In this document: positions 6,442 to 13,703 of the stretch, piece after piece
How the letters are laid out: each line of letters starts with the position of its first letter
Position numbering within the stretch: the stretch's first letter is position 1
Assembly (NCBI GenBank): GCA_038235385.1
Contig: JBBSTY010000079.1
Coordinates: forward strand, 1-18,740
Reading direction: 5' to 3'
From: JBBSTY01 sp038235385
GTDB lineage: Bacteria; Actinomycetota; Acidimicrobiia; Acidimicrobiales; Acidimicrobilacustridaceae
DNA: 18,740 bases
The notes under the pieces: generated by a model
Database searches by the model: none
Told to the model about the DNA's origin: nothing
The model's input: the letters and a program-made list of their open reading frames with translations, nothing else
Made by a program: the position numbers and the translations under genes

Positions 6442-7809
6442 ATGACCGCTCCGCCCGAGCCGCCGACGCCGACACCCCCCTCACCCGACGAGCACGGGCT
6501 GTTGCTGCCCGACGGGTCCACCGTCGACGTCGCTCCCGAGGGTGCCGACCGCGACGACGCGGCGACCGCTCGCGCCGAGCCGTCCCGCTCGCCGTACTCG
6601 CCCATCGCCGTGATCGCCCGGCCGGTGCGGCGCATCACCAAGGTCCAGGCCATCGCCCTCGTCGTGTTCACGCTGGTGTCGCTCGGCCCGATCCTCGCCC
6701 TGATCGTGGTGCTCCGCTCCGACACCACGACCGTCCCGGTGGTCGTGGACGAGGAGCCGATCACGGCCGAGGACGGCCTCAACCTCGGTCTCACCATCAC
6801 GTCGGTCAACGCCGTGACCCGCGAGGTGTCGATCCGCATGACCGTCAAGTCCTCCTCCACCGGGCCGACGGGGCTGATCGAGGGGGGGCGCATGACCGAG
6901 ACGGTCGACATCGGCCTCCCGGCTTCGCCCGGATCGCTGCAAGGCGACAGCACGGTGACCCTCGAGAAGGGATCGACCGTCAGCGCGGTCGAGTTCATGG
7001 TGCAGCTCACGAACGGTTCGATCGCCCGGTACCCCTACGACACGTACGAGGCCGAGATGCTGATCATCGCGTCGCGCGCTCCTGACGGCGCAGCGTCGGC
7101 GGGAACCGCCGGCGGGGTGGGTTCGGCGACGACGAGGTCCGGCGAGTCGGGCACCCTGCCGGTTCGGATCCCGGTGCCCATCAGCGTCAAGGTGTCGGCG
7201 GACGTGCCCGGGTACGTGGTCGAGGGCCAGCTCGAGGCGGACCAGCCCGCCTCCAACCGCTCGATCGTCCTCGACGTGCGCCGCAACGGACCCACCCTGC
7301 TCTACACCACCTGGATCATGTTGCTGTGGTGGGCGCTGTCGCTGAGCGCCGTGTTCATCGTGTGGTCGGTGTCGATCTGGCGGACGAGCGCCCCCGCGTG
7401 GGCGTACGGCTACCTGGTCGGCGTCCTGTTCTCGCTGGCGCCGCTGCGCGGGGCGCTGCCGGGTCAGCCGCCCCCCGGGGTGCTCATCGACTACGTGTCG
7501 TTCTACTGGGCGGTCGGCACCGTCGGGGTCGGCCTGGTCCTGCTGGTCTCGTTCTTCGTGCGCGACGCCCGCCAGGACGGACGATCCGGTGCGAGCTCGA
7601 CGGAGTCCGACGGTGATCCCGACGACCCCGACGACCCGAACGTCGAGCCCGTCTCGGCACCGGTGGAAGCCACGACCTCGCTGCCCGTCGCGATCGGGAC
7701 CGAGCCCGTGGTGACGAACGATGTCGTTGCGCGCCCGAGCGATCCGACTCCGACTCCGACTCCGACATCGGCCTCCGACTCGGCACCCCACGATCACCCT
7801 CGCCGCTGA
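6442..7809 (+). CDS. DUF4436 family integral membrane protein
   Basis: A 455-residue protein with a Pro-rich cytoplasmic N-terminus (1-65) and a first TM helix at about 69-91. A large extracytoplasmic beta-rich region follows (92-285) with YPYDTY at 197-202. Three more TM helices lie at about 288-311, 320-337 and 353-373. The PLRGALPGQPPPG loop (334-346) before TM4 and the YPxDxY motif are hallmarks of DUF4436, known mainly from mycobacteria and relatives; its function is unknown. The C-terminal tail (about 375-455) is acidic and Pro/Thr-rich and contains short DNA repeats. The ATG at 6442 is the natural start. Only a weak ribosome-binding site is visible. It is divergent from the WXG100-fusion gene, which suggests both are envelope-related. 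It converges on the WYL regulator. Confidence 0.85.
   Translation: MTAPPEPPTPTPPSPDEHGLLLPDGSTVDVAPEGADRDDAATARAEPSRSPYSPIAVIARPVRRITKVQAIALVVFTLVSLGPILALIVVLRSDTTTVPVVVDEEPITAEDGLNLGLTITSVNAVTREVSIRMTVKSSSTGPTGLIEGGRMTETVDIGLPASPGSLQGDSTVTLEKGSTVSAVEFMVQLTNGSIARYPYDTYEAEMLIIASRAPDGAASAGTAGGVGSATTRSGESGTLPVRIPVPISVKVSADVPGYVVEGQLEADQPASNRSIVLDVRRNGPTLLYTTWIMLLWWALSLSAVFIVWSVSIWRTSAPAWAYGYLVGVLFSLAPLRGALPGQPPPGVLIDYVSFYWAVGTVGVGLVLLVSFFVRDARQDGRSGASSTESDGDPDDPDDPNVEPVSAPVEATTSLPVAIGTEPVVTNDVVARPSDPTPTPTPTSASDSAPHDHPRR
7743..7766 (+). repeat. Hexanucleotide repeat in DUF4436 tail
   Basis: Four perfect tandem copies of TCCGAC encode part of a Pro-Thr repeat (PTPTPTPT) in the disordered C-terminal tail. 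The unit length is a multiple of three, so slippage would change tail length without shifting frame. Confidence 0.9.
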
Positions 7810-7885
7810 GCAGCCGTCGACCCCGCGACGAGCCTTCGGACAGGGCGACACGCGGCTGCGGTGGTGCCCCGCCCTCCTGTCCGCA

Positions 7886-7906
7886 TCACCAGGCGTCGCG
7901 TGGTGA
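7886..7906. terminator. Weak hairpin between convergent genes
   Basis: TCACCA (7886-7891) and TGGTGA (7901-7906) can pair around a GC-rich loop. The hairpin sits between the stops of the DUF4436 gene (7809) and the WYL regulator (7929). There is no T-tract, so this is only a candidate bidirectional terminator. Confidence 0.2.
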
Positions 7907-7928
7907 CGAGCTCCGTCGGCGGCGCTGG

Positions 7929-8966
7929 TCACCGCGGCTCGTCGTCGTGGGTCCTGGCATCTCGCGATGCGAACGCGGTGCCCGGTTCGCCGACGTCGCC
8001 GACGACGGCGTCACCCTCGGTGCTGTAGGTCGCCGCCAGCTCGGCGCCGACGCGTGCCAGCGCCGCACGCAGCTCGGGGGGATCGTCGATGACGAGCGCG
8101 GCGCCGAAGCCGGCGATCTCCGCGGCGAGCGACCAGAACGAGTGGCCGCGGAGCTCGACGGCGACCCGACCATCGGCACCCCCGGCACCCATCGCGAATC
8201 GGGTACCGAGCACCATGCGCAGTGCGCCGAGGATCGATGCATCGGCATCACCACGGGCCAGCACCGTTGTGCGCATGCGCTCGACGTCGTCCACGACCAG
8301 CTGCCACGCCTCGGACAGGTCGAAGCCCTCGGGGCGCACCACGGAGTCACCCGTCCCGTGGGTCGAGGTGATCCGATCGACGCGGAACGTGCGCATCCCG
8401 GCCTCGGTGTCGGCGATCAGGTACCAGGTCGCCCCCTTGGCGGCGATGCCCAGCGGGTGGACCACCCGCACGCTGGCCGCCCCTCCACGGTCGACGTAGG
8501 CCAGGCGCAGCTGCATCCCGGCGGCGACGGCACGTTGCACCTCGTCGAGGCGGGGCGGCGGCGGACGACCGGGCTCCGTGCGCTCCCACCCCGCGGGATC
8601 GACCACCATCGAGCTCGACGCCCGCTCGGCACTCTCGCGGAGCGGCCCCGGCAGCGCCCGGATCAGCTTGCGCAGCGCCGATCGCACCTCAGGGGTGGCG
8701 CCGGCGTGCGGCCCGGCGACCAGGAAGAGCGCCCGCGCCTCGTGCGAGGTCAAGCCACTGAGATCGGTGGTCCCGCCGCCGGCGAGACGCCAGCCGCCCC
8801 CACGACCCTGCACGCTGTAGACGGGGAGCCCGGCGACCCCGAGGGCGTCGAGGTCTCGCCGCGCGGTGCGTTCGGAGACCTCGAGCTCGGCGGCGACCTC
8901 GGCCGCGGTGACCTGGCCGCGCCGTTGCAGCAGCAGGAGGATCGCCACGAGTCGGTCGGCACGCAT
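7929..8966 (-). CDS. WYL-domain transcriptional regulator (YafY-like)
   Basis: A 345-residue regulator. An N-terminal DeoR/HTH_11-type winged helix spans about 1-62, with the recognition helix in VSERTARRDLDAL (30-42) and the wing in VYSVQGRGGGWRL. The middle region is followed by a WYL domain at about 140-205, with the name-giving WYL at 181-183 inside GATWYLIADTEAG and arginines in MRTFRVDRI. A WCX-type C-terminal region completes it, and length is normal for the family. WYL domains bind nucleic acid or small ligands. The start ATG at 8966 is the natural start of the helix-turn-helix and has a GAAGCT hexamer 6 nt upstream, compatible with a leaderless mRNA. Only about 63 bp separate it from the divergent TIGR03086 gene, its most likely target besides itself. 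Confidence 0.92.
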   Translation of the reverse strand: MRADRLVAILLLLQRRGQVTAAEVAAELEVSERTARRDLDALGVAGLPVYSVQGRGGGWRLAGGGTTDLSGLTSHEARALFLVAGPHAGATPEVRSALRKLIRALPGPLRESAERASSSMVVDPAGWERTEPGRPPPPRLDEVQRAVAAGMQLRLAYVDRGGAASVRVVHPLGIAAKGATWYLIADTEAGMRTFRVDRITSTHGTGDSVVRPEGFDLSEAWQLVVDDVERMRTTVLARGDADASILGALRMVLGTRFAMGAGGADGRVAVELRGHSFWSLAAEIAGFGAALVIDDPPELRAALARVGAELAATYSTEGDAVVGDVGEPGTAFASRDARTHDDEPR

Positions 8967-9029
8967 GCTCGGAGCTTCTCACCTGAACCGGTCATCCCGT
9001 GGCCTGTTTGACCGCGGATGATGGTCCGC

Positions 9030-9677
9030 ATGGAAACAACACGACCACCCGTCACCCTCGATCCCACCGATCCCCGCGCCACGTTCGCCGAGGCCGTCGC
9101 GCTCGGCACCACGGTGATCGCCGCGGTTCGCGCCGACCAGCTCGGTCTGGCTTCGCCGTGCGACGAGATGAACGTGCGGCAGCTCCTGGGCCACCTCGTG
9201 ATGGTGCTCCAACGCGTCGCTCGCGCCGGCCGCGACGAGGACCCCGCCACCTGGCCGGGCGATCTCGTCGGCCTCGACGAGATCGAGGCCGCGGTTGCGT
9301 GGCCCGAGGCGGCCCACGAGGTCCAAGCCGCCTGGACCGACGACGCGCTGCTCGACCGGCCGACGAGGCTGCCGTGGACCACCGTGTCGGGGGGCGAGAT
9401 GCTCGCCATCTACACCAGCGAGCTGACCATGCACACGTGGGATCTGGCCCGCGCCACCGGTCAGCACCCCGAGTGGAACGACCGGGTGATCGAGGTCTCG
9501 CTCGCCGCCATGCACGCCGAGCTCCCGATGGCCGACCGCACCGAGATGTGGGAGAACCTCGCGGCGTCGTTGCCGCCCGGCGTTCCCTTCAGCCCACCCT
9601 TCGCCTCGGCCGTCGCCGTCGCCGACGACGCCCCGCTCATCGACCAGTTGGTGGCCTGGAACGGACGCACCCCCTGA
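9030..9677 (+). CDS. TIGR03086 family metal-binding (DinB/MDMPI-like) protein
   Basis: A 215-residue protein of the mycothiol-dependent maleylpyruvate isomerase-like/DinB four-helix fold. The sequence shows SPCDEMNVRQLLGHLV (42-57) and IYTSELTMHTWDLARATGQ (127-145). The candidate metal ligands are His55, Glu131 and His135; the ExxxH spacing matches the zinc site of characterised maleylpyruvate isomerase. The reaction is unknown; thiol-dependent chemistry with mycothiol is a family-based guess. Start choice is uncertain: ATG 9030 has a GATGAT hexamer 7 nt upstream, whereas ATG 9018 would add four residues, and neither has a Shine-Dalgarno site. It is divergent from the WYL regulator, which probably controls it. 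Confidence 0.88.
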   Translation: METTRPPVTLDPTDPRATFAEAVALGTTVIAAVRADQLGLASPCDEMNVRQLLGHLVMVLQRVARAGRDEDPATWPGDLVGLDEIEAAVAWPEAAHEVQAAWTDDALLDRPTRLPWTTVSGGEMLAIYTSELTMHTWDLARATGQHPEWNDRVIEVSLAAMHAELPMADRTEMWENLAASLPPGVPFSPPFASAVAVADDAPLIDQLVAWNGRTP

Positions 9678-9691
9678 GGGTGCGATCCCTC
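9676..9691 (+). terminator. Small hairpin at the end of the TIGR03086 gene
   Basis: GAGGG (9676-9680) and CCCTC (9687-9691) form a 5-bp stem with a 6-nt loop overlapping the stop codon. There is no T-tract, so terminator function is uncertain. Confidence 0.25.
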
Positions 9692-9740
9692 GATCCGCTC
9701 CTGCGATCCTGTCGCCCCACGTGTCGGCGGGGCGCGGACG

Positions 9741-9818
9741 TCAGACAGCGGTGCCGAACCGGGTGACGGTGTTGCTGTTGCCACCGGTGAACCAGATGGT
9801 GCCACCGGCGGGAACTGC
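9741..9818 (-). pseudogene. 3' remnant of an NHL/virginiamycin-lyase-like gene
   Basis: On the minus strand, a short frame with normal C-ending codons encodes GGTIWFTGGNSNTVTRFG plus three more residues and then a TGA. This resembles the last beta-propeller blade of Vgb/NHL-type repeats (IWFT..N.N.V.RF). No matching upstream part exists: the frame runs into the GNAT promoter at about 9843. It is read as the surviving tail of a deleted gene. The resemblance is short and from memory. Confidence 0.35.
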
Positions 9819-9842
9819 GTCGGACGACGCCGGAGCTGTGCC

Positions 9843-9848
9843 TAGGCT
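9843..9848 (+). promoter_or_regulatory. Putative -10 box of a leaderless promoter (GNAT gene)
   Basis: TAGGCT is followed by exactly 6 nt and the ATG at 9855. No Shine-Dalgarno site lies in between, so a leaderless mRNA is predicted. Confidence 0.5.
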
Positions 9849-9854
9849 CCCGAC

Positions 9855-10268
9855 ATGATCGTGGAACCACTCGCGCCGGAGGACCGATCCGACGCCGCCG
9901 ATCTCTGGGCCGCAGCGGGACTGACCCGACCGTGGAACGATCCGCTCGCCGATTTCGATCGTGCCATCGGAGGTGCGACGTCGACGGTGCTCGGCGTGCG
10001 CCGGGATCGCGAGCTGGTTGGCACGGTGATGGTCGGCCACGACGGCCACCGGGGGTGGGCGTACTACGTCGCCGTGGCCAGTGCGCGTCGCGGGACCGGA
10101 CTCGGCGCCGCCCTCATGGGTGCGGCCGAGGAGTGGCTGCGGGGCGCCGGCGCCGTCAAGGTGCAGTTGATGGTGCGCGGGTCCAACGCCGAGGCCGTCG
10201 CGTTCTACGAGCACCTGGGCTATCAGCCCGAGCCGGTCACGGTTCTGTCGCGTCGGCTACCGGCGTGA
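9855..10268 (+). CDS. GNAT family N-acetyltransferase (YpeA-like)
   Basis: A 137-residue protein of normal size for a single GNAT domain, which transfers acetyl from acetyl-CoA to an amine. The N-terminus has LTRPWNDPLADFDRA, typical of the YpeA-like group. The acetyl-CoA pyrophosphate loop RRGTGLGAALM is at 78-88. The C-terminal motif NAEAVAFYEHLGY (111-123) supplies the usual Asn and Tyr. The substrate is unknown. The start ATG 9855 is set by the TAGGCT box at leaderless spacing. The methyltransferase gene follows after 55 bp on the same strand, and the two may be co-transcribed. Confidence 0.93.
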   Translation: MIVEPLAPEDRSDAADLWAAAGLTRPWNDPLADFDRAIGGATSTVLGVRRDRELVGTVMVGHDGHRGWAYYVAVASARRGTGLGAALMGAAEEWLRGAGAVKVQLMVRGSNAEAVAFYEHLGYQPEPVTVLSRRLPA

Positions 10269-10323
10269 CGCTCGGGCGATCCGGTGCAGGTTCGACGCCC
10301 GCCGATCGGCGAGGATGCTGGCG

Positions 10324-11085
10324 GTGAGTGCGACCTACTCCGATGTCGACGGCAGCTCGGATCCGGCCGACGCCGTTCGGTGGCAGGACCACGTCGATCG
10401 ATGGCCCCAGGTCCAGGCGTACAAGCGTCGGGTGACCGCGTTGCTCGACGCCGCGGACCCGGTCCTCGATGTCGGCTGCGGCCCCGGCGGCGACCTCGTC
10501 GGGGCCTCCATCGGCCGAGCGGTGGGGATCGACCACTCGATGACGATGTGCGCGGCGGCCGCGGCACGGTCCGCGATCGTCTGTCGTGGCGACGCGCACG
10601 CACTCCCGTTCGCCACCGACACGTTCGGTGGCGTTCGCACGGACCGGGTGCTGCAACACGTGCGCGACCCGGCGACGGTGCTGGATGAGCTGGTGCGGGT
10701 GGTACGCCGGGGCGGACGGCTCGTGGTGGCCGAACCAGATCAGGAGACGCTGGTGATCCATGTCCCCGGCGTCGCCCACGAGCTCGTCGACCGAGTCAAG
10801 CGGTTGCGCCGTGACGTGGGGTACCGCAACGGGCGGCTGGCGTCGTCGCTGCCCGCGGAGCTCGACGGACGGGGGCTCCACAAGGTCACGGTCGATGCCT
10901 TCCCGCTGGTGCTCACCGATCCCGATGACGCCTTCGGACTACCGACGTGGCCAGCGTTGTGGCGCAACGTCGGCGGGTTCACCGACCGCGAGCTGGCGCG
11001 ATGGCACGACGGCGTGGAACAGGGTCGACAGGGAGGGTTCGTCTACTCGGTCGTGTTCTTCGTCGTCGCCGCCACCGCGCCCTAG
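10324..11085 (+). CDS. Class I SAM-dependent methyltransferase (UbiE/Methyltransf_11-like)
   Basis: A 253-residue methyltransferase. Motif I, VLDVGCGPGGD, binds S-adenosylmethionine and is followed by GIDHS (acidic ribose-contact position), GDAHALPFATDTFGGV (adenine pocket) and VLQHVRDPATVLDELVRVVRRGGRLVVAEPD (motifs II-III). The C-terminal half covers the unknown acceptor. No membrane segment is seen. GTG at 10324 is preferred: a GAGGAT hexamer is 7 nt upstream (GAGG 9 nt upstream as a weak ribosome site). ATG 10315, three codons earlier, is the alternative and has GAGG directly abutting it. The gene ends in TAG at 11083-11085, which overlaps the end of a minus-strand relic. Confidence 0.92.
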   Translation: MSATYSDVDGSSDPADAVRWQDHVDRWPQVQAYKRRVTALLDAADPVLDVGCGPGGDLVGASIGRAVGIDHSMTMCAAAAARSAIVCRGDAHALPFATDTFGGVRTDRVLQHVRDPATVLDELVRVVRRGGRLVVAEPDQETLVIHVPGVAHELVDRVKRLRRDVGYRNGRLASSLPAELDGRGLHKVTVDAFPLVLTDPDDAFGLPTWPALWRNVGGFTDRELARWHDGVEQGRQGGFVYSVVFFVVAATAP

Positions 11086-11258
11086 AGGAAGCGCCACGCC
11101 TCGAGCGTCGTCGTGAGCAGCGACGGGTCGAACCGGATGCCCGTCACAGGTCACGATGCGATCGGGTGTGATGTTCTGGGACGGCGCGCCGACGGCTCGG
11201 CGCCGGAACGGCTCGGCCGTCGGCTCGGAGTTGAGCGTGGGCGCCGACGAGGCATGAC
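11082..11258 (-). pseudogene. Probable frameshifted 3' gene relic
   Basis: On the minus strand one frame gives a protein-like stretch including GAPSQNITPDRIVTCDG. One base out of frame, it continues as GIRFDPSLLTTTLEAWRFL and a TAG at 11084-11082. Together they look like the C-terminus of a decayed gene broken by a single frameshift near 11150. I cannot name the family. The rest of 11259-11483 also shows scattered protein-like minus-strand fragments (for example TFGSRVARNHEGDVVTC at about 11350-11405) but no intact gene. The whole 11086-11483 stretch therefore lacks a functional gene that I can support. Confidence 0.3.
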
Positions 11259-11483
11259 CTTCGGATCCCCCTGAACGTGCGGTCGCGTTGGCCTCGGGCC
11301 GGCGAAGCGGCCGCGGTGGGCACGCCGCCTCGGTGCCCGACCGACGACGAACAGGTGACGACGTCTCCTTCGTGGTTCCGGGCCACCCGGGATCCGAACG
11401 TGATGGGCGTGCGGTCGCCCAGAGGTATCCTCCGGCGTTCGTTTGGGCGCGGAGCTTCACGCCGAGCCCCACGCGGACGTCCC

Positions 11484-11559
11484 GCCCACGTAGCTCAGGG
11501 GATAGAGCAACCGCCTCCTAAGCGGTAGGTCGGCAGTTCGAATCTGCCCGTGGGCACCA
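11484..11559 (+). tRNA. tRNA-Arg (anticodon CCU)
   Basis: A complete cloverleaf. The acceptor stem GCCCACG (11484-11490) pairs with CGTGGGC (11549-11555), followed by discriminator A and an encoded CCA (11557-11559). The D-stem is GCTC/GAGC. The anticodon stem ACCGC/GCGGT holds loop CTCCTAA with anticodon CCT at 11517-11519. The T-arm is GGCAG-TTCGAAT-CTGCC. It reads the codon AGG, which is rare in such a high-GC genome. No repeat of its 3' end was found in the window, so no attachment site is called. Confidence 0.97.
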
Positions 11560-11840
11560 CGTGGCGGGGTGACCGACGGACGCGCACGGTTGGTGGCCAC
11601 CAAGAACTGCCCGCTCGCCCGGCGGTGTCCATCAGACGAACGATGCGTCGATTCTTCTCGTCGGTCCCGAGGCGGAGGCCGGCGGCGAAGGGTGCCAGCA
11701 CCCGTCCAAGATCCGGGGCGCGACGTTGGAAGCGGGCTGTCAGGCCCGTCGCCGTCCGCGACGCTCCGTCTGCGCTTCTCGCGACCTCGACGGGACTCGG
11801 TTCGAGCGTGCTGATCGCCGACAGCGTGCACGCCTGGTGG
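11560..11840. other. Gene-free stretch after tRNA-Arg
   Basis: About 280 bp between the tRNA and the stop of the minus-strand kinase gene. I find no convincing coding frame, no duplicated tRNA end and no integrase fragment. It is the usual position for island insertion, but nothing here proves one. Confidence 0.5.
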
Positions 11841-12668
11841 TCACTGACGGGCTTGTCGGCGCACCATCATGTCGAGTGTCGGCCAGGGGGGACCGTCGCG
11901 CAGCGCGCTCAGAAATTGCTGTCTGACGCGCTTCCCGTTCGGGAACTGGTCGCCTCGGTCCCAACGCCACGCGGCGACCATCGCGAGAACGAGCTGACGG
12001 CAGTCGCTCAGCAGCACGTGGTCGATCCCCGGATAGTGGTGGCTGACCGCCTCGGGAACATGGGCGAGATCGAACTCGACGGGCCCACGGCAGCACGTCT
12101 CGAGGTCGATCAACCGCGGCCCTTGCTTCGTGCTGAGCACGTTGCCCGGATGCGGCTCGCCGTGGATCAGCTGCTCGCGGACGCTGCGTTCGCCGATCGA
12201 TCGTCGCAGGCTCGCAAGTGCACCGCTGAGAAGCTCGCGGTCTGCGTCCGCGAGCTCCGGGGTGAGATCCGGGCTCGCGACGAGCGCCTCCGCCTCCGCG
12301 ACGCGGTCCGTGAACGACGGGCTCGCCACATCGAGCCTGCGCATGCCGACGTGCAGCCGCTCGAGCGCATCGGCGTAGTCGGCGGGTGAGACCTCGGGTG
12401 TCACGGGCTCGTAGTAGGTCCACAGCGTGACCGCGAAGCCATCGTCGACATGCACGAGCGGGTCCACCCGGGGGTCGAGCGTGCCGACCGGGCATCCGGC
12501 CTCAGCGAGCCGTTGCGCGAGCTCGACTTCGAACTGTGCAACGTCCTGGCCCACGTGGGCGACTCGGGCCACGACGTCGCACGGCGTCAGCCGCAGCGCC
12601 AGCTTGTTCGAGTTGTGGAGAACGGTCGCGTCATCAGCGGGCAGGTCGACCATCACGGCGATCGACAT
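11841..12668 (-). CDS. Aminoglycoside phosphotransferase (APH)-family kinase
   Basis: A 275-residue kinase-like protein. The Brenner motif reads LIHGEPHPGNVL (167-178), giving His169, Glu171 in place of the canonical catalytic Asp, and Asn176. The metal-binding Asp is in RLIDLETCCRGPVEFDLAH (D188). A divergent N-lobe includes LALRLTPCDVVARV (23-36). Such proteins phosphorylate small alcohols or amines; the substrate, and any link to antibiotic resistance, cannot be inferred. HGEPHPGN occurs in other members of this superfamily, so the Glu need not mean inactivity. The ATG at 12668 is preferred since CGAGG lies 5 nt upstream; an open frame to 12749 is likely untranslated, and ATG 12653 is an alternative. 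The gene is divergent from the XRE gene. Confidence 0.85.
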   Translation of the reverse strand: MSIAVMVDLPADDATVLHNSNKLALRLTPCDVVARVAHVGQDVAQFEVELAQRLAEAGCPVGTLDPRVDPLVHVDDGFAVTLWTYYEPVTPEVSPADYADALERLHVGMRRLDVASPSFTDRVAEAEALVASPDLTPELADADRELLSGALASLRRSIGERSVREQLIHGEPHPGNVLSTKQGPRLIDLETCCRGPVEFDLAHVPEAVSHHYPGIDHVLLSDCRQLVLAMVAAWRWDRGDQFPNGKRVRQQFLSALRDGPPWPTLDMMVRRQARQ

Positions 12669-12842
12669 CGCGGCCTCGATCGCTAGGGTGACGTCGGGTG
12701 GTTCCACCGAGTGATCCTGACATCGGACGAGGCGCTCCCGCCTCCGCAACGGCCCGATCCGCTCGGCGGCGAGCGCATGTCGCCGTGCTGGCGGTACGTG
12801 GCGGGGTCGGCAGCGCCCGGCTCAGTCGCGTTCTCGAGATCG

Positions 12843-13085
12843 ATGACCGCGGAGATCCGGCTCTTCGAGCTGCGTCACGTCGAAGCGGTCAGCCAGGTCG
12901 AGCTCGCCGGTCGCCTCGATGTGACCCAGGGGACGATCTCCGAGCTCGAGCACTCCGACGATGTGCGGGTCTCCACGCTGCGTCAGTACCTCGACGCGCT
13001 CGGCGCCCGCCTGGAACTGGTCGCCGTCTTCGATGACGAGGACCGCCGCGGGACCGTGCACCTCGGCAAGGACCCCGCAGCGTGA
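12843..13085 (+). CDS. XRE-family HTH protein, HigA-like orphan antitoxin
   Basis: An 80-residue protein from ATG 12843. It has one helix-turn-helix of the Cro/C1 type, SQVELAGRLDVTQGTISELE (17-36). It is followed by VRVSTLRQYLDALGARLELVAVF, a tail characteristic of HigA/RelB-partner antitoxins. Upstream in-frame starts exist (ATG 12777, GTG 12711) but would add a Pro/Gly-rich leader that is not family-like, so the start is uncertain. No RelE/HigB-type toxin gene lies before it (the usual HigBA order) or after it. The 174 bp between the kinase start and this gene hold no recognisable toxin remnant. It may be an orphan regulator or the survivor of a degraded module. Confidence 0.7.
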   Translation: MTAEIRLFELRHVEAVSQVELAGRLDVTQGTISELEHSDDVRVSTLRQYLDALGARLELVAVFDDEDRRGTVHLGKDPAA

Positions 13086-13120
13086 CGCCTCCGCCGGACC
13101 CGCTGCGCACGGAGGGTGGG

Positions 13121-13126
13121 TAGCGT
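13121..13126 (+). promoter_or_regulatory. Putative -10 box of a leaderless promoter (nitrobindin gene)
   Basis: TAGCGT is followed by 7 nt and the ATG at 13134. There is no Shine-Dalgarno site between them. Confidence 0.45.
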
Positions 13127-13133
13127 CGACGCC

Positions 13134-13619
13134 ATGGACCACGCGCCCGAACTGCTCGCCGTGATGGAACCGCTGCGGTCGTTCGTCGGCACGTGGCGAG
13201 GTTCCGGCGACGGCGTCTACCCCACGATCGACCCGTTCGCCTACCGCGAGGAGGTGCAGTTCTGGCAGGTCGGCAAGCCGTTCCTCGGCTACCAGCAACG
13301 CACCCGAGATGCCGGGACCGACCTGCCGCTCCACACCGAGTCCGGGTTCTGGCGCATCGTGGGACCGGGCCGGGTCGAGGGCGTGATCGCCCACCCCACC
13401 GGGTTGAGCGAGGTCCTCACCGGAACGATCGACGCCGGCACCATCCACGTCACAACCGACACGGTCAGCCTCACGCCGACCGCAAAGGAGGTCACCCGGG
13501 TGGAGCGGCGGATGACGGTGTCCGGCGACGAGCTCACCTACGAGGTCCACATGGCCGCGGTGGGCCAGCCACACCAGCTCCACCTCACCGCCACGCTGCG
13601 CCGGGTACTGCCCGACTGA
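13134..13619 (+). CDS. Nitrobindin / FABP-family heme-binding protein (DUF1794)
   Basis: A 161-residue beta-barrel protein of normal length. The N-terminal signature GTWRGSGDGVYPTIDPF (19-35), the middle motif HTESGFWR (67-74) and the C-terminal HLTATLRR (150-157) are those of the nitrobindin/THAP4-C family. These proteins bind ferric heme in a lipocalin-like barrel and react with nitric oxide or peroxynitrite. His150 is the likely proximal heme ligand by analogy with the mycobacterial member. It is predicted to be cytoplasmic. The ATG at 13134 is chosen because it follows a TAGCGT box by 7 nt and starts just before the first strand. A GTG at 13116 would add six residues. It lies 48 bp after the XRE gene, with its own putative promoter. 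Confidence 0.92.
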   Translation: MDHAPELLAVMEPLRSFVGTWRGSGDGVYPTIDPFAYREEVQFWQVGKPFLGYQQRTRDAGTDLPLHTESGFWRIVGPGRVEGVIAHPTGLSEVLTGTIDAGTIHVTTDTVSLTPTAKEVTRVERRMTVSGDELTYEVHMAAVGQPHQLHLTATLRRVLPD

Positions 13620-13703
13620 TCGTTGGGGCAGGAAGCTGACCCGGTCCGCGACCGACACGCAGGTCGTCGGCACGCCGTTCATCGACGTACGAGGAGACAT
13701 CCC

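Noticed and set aside
11841..12668. Aminoglycoside resistance gene
   Set aside because: Only the broad APH kinase fold is supported. The divergent Brenner motif and lack of resistance context give no basis for a drug target.
11484..13085. Genomic island inserted at tRNA-Arg
   Set aside because: No integrase, no duplicated tRNA 3' end and no direct repeats were found; only circumstantial gene-poor sequence, so no island is called.
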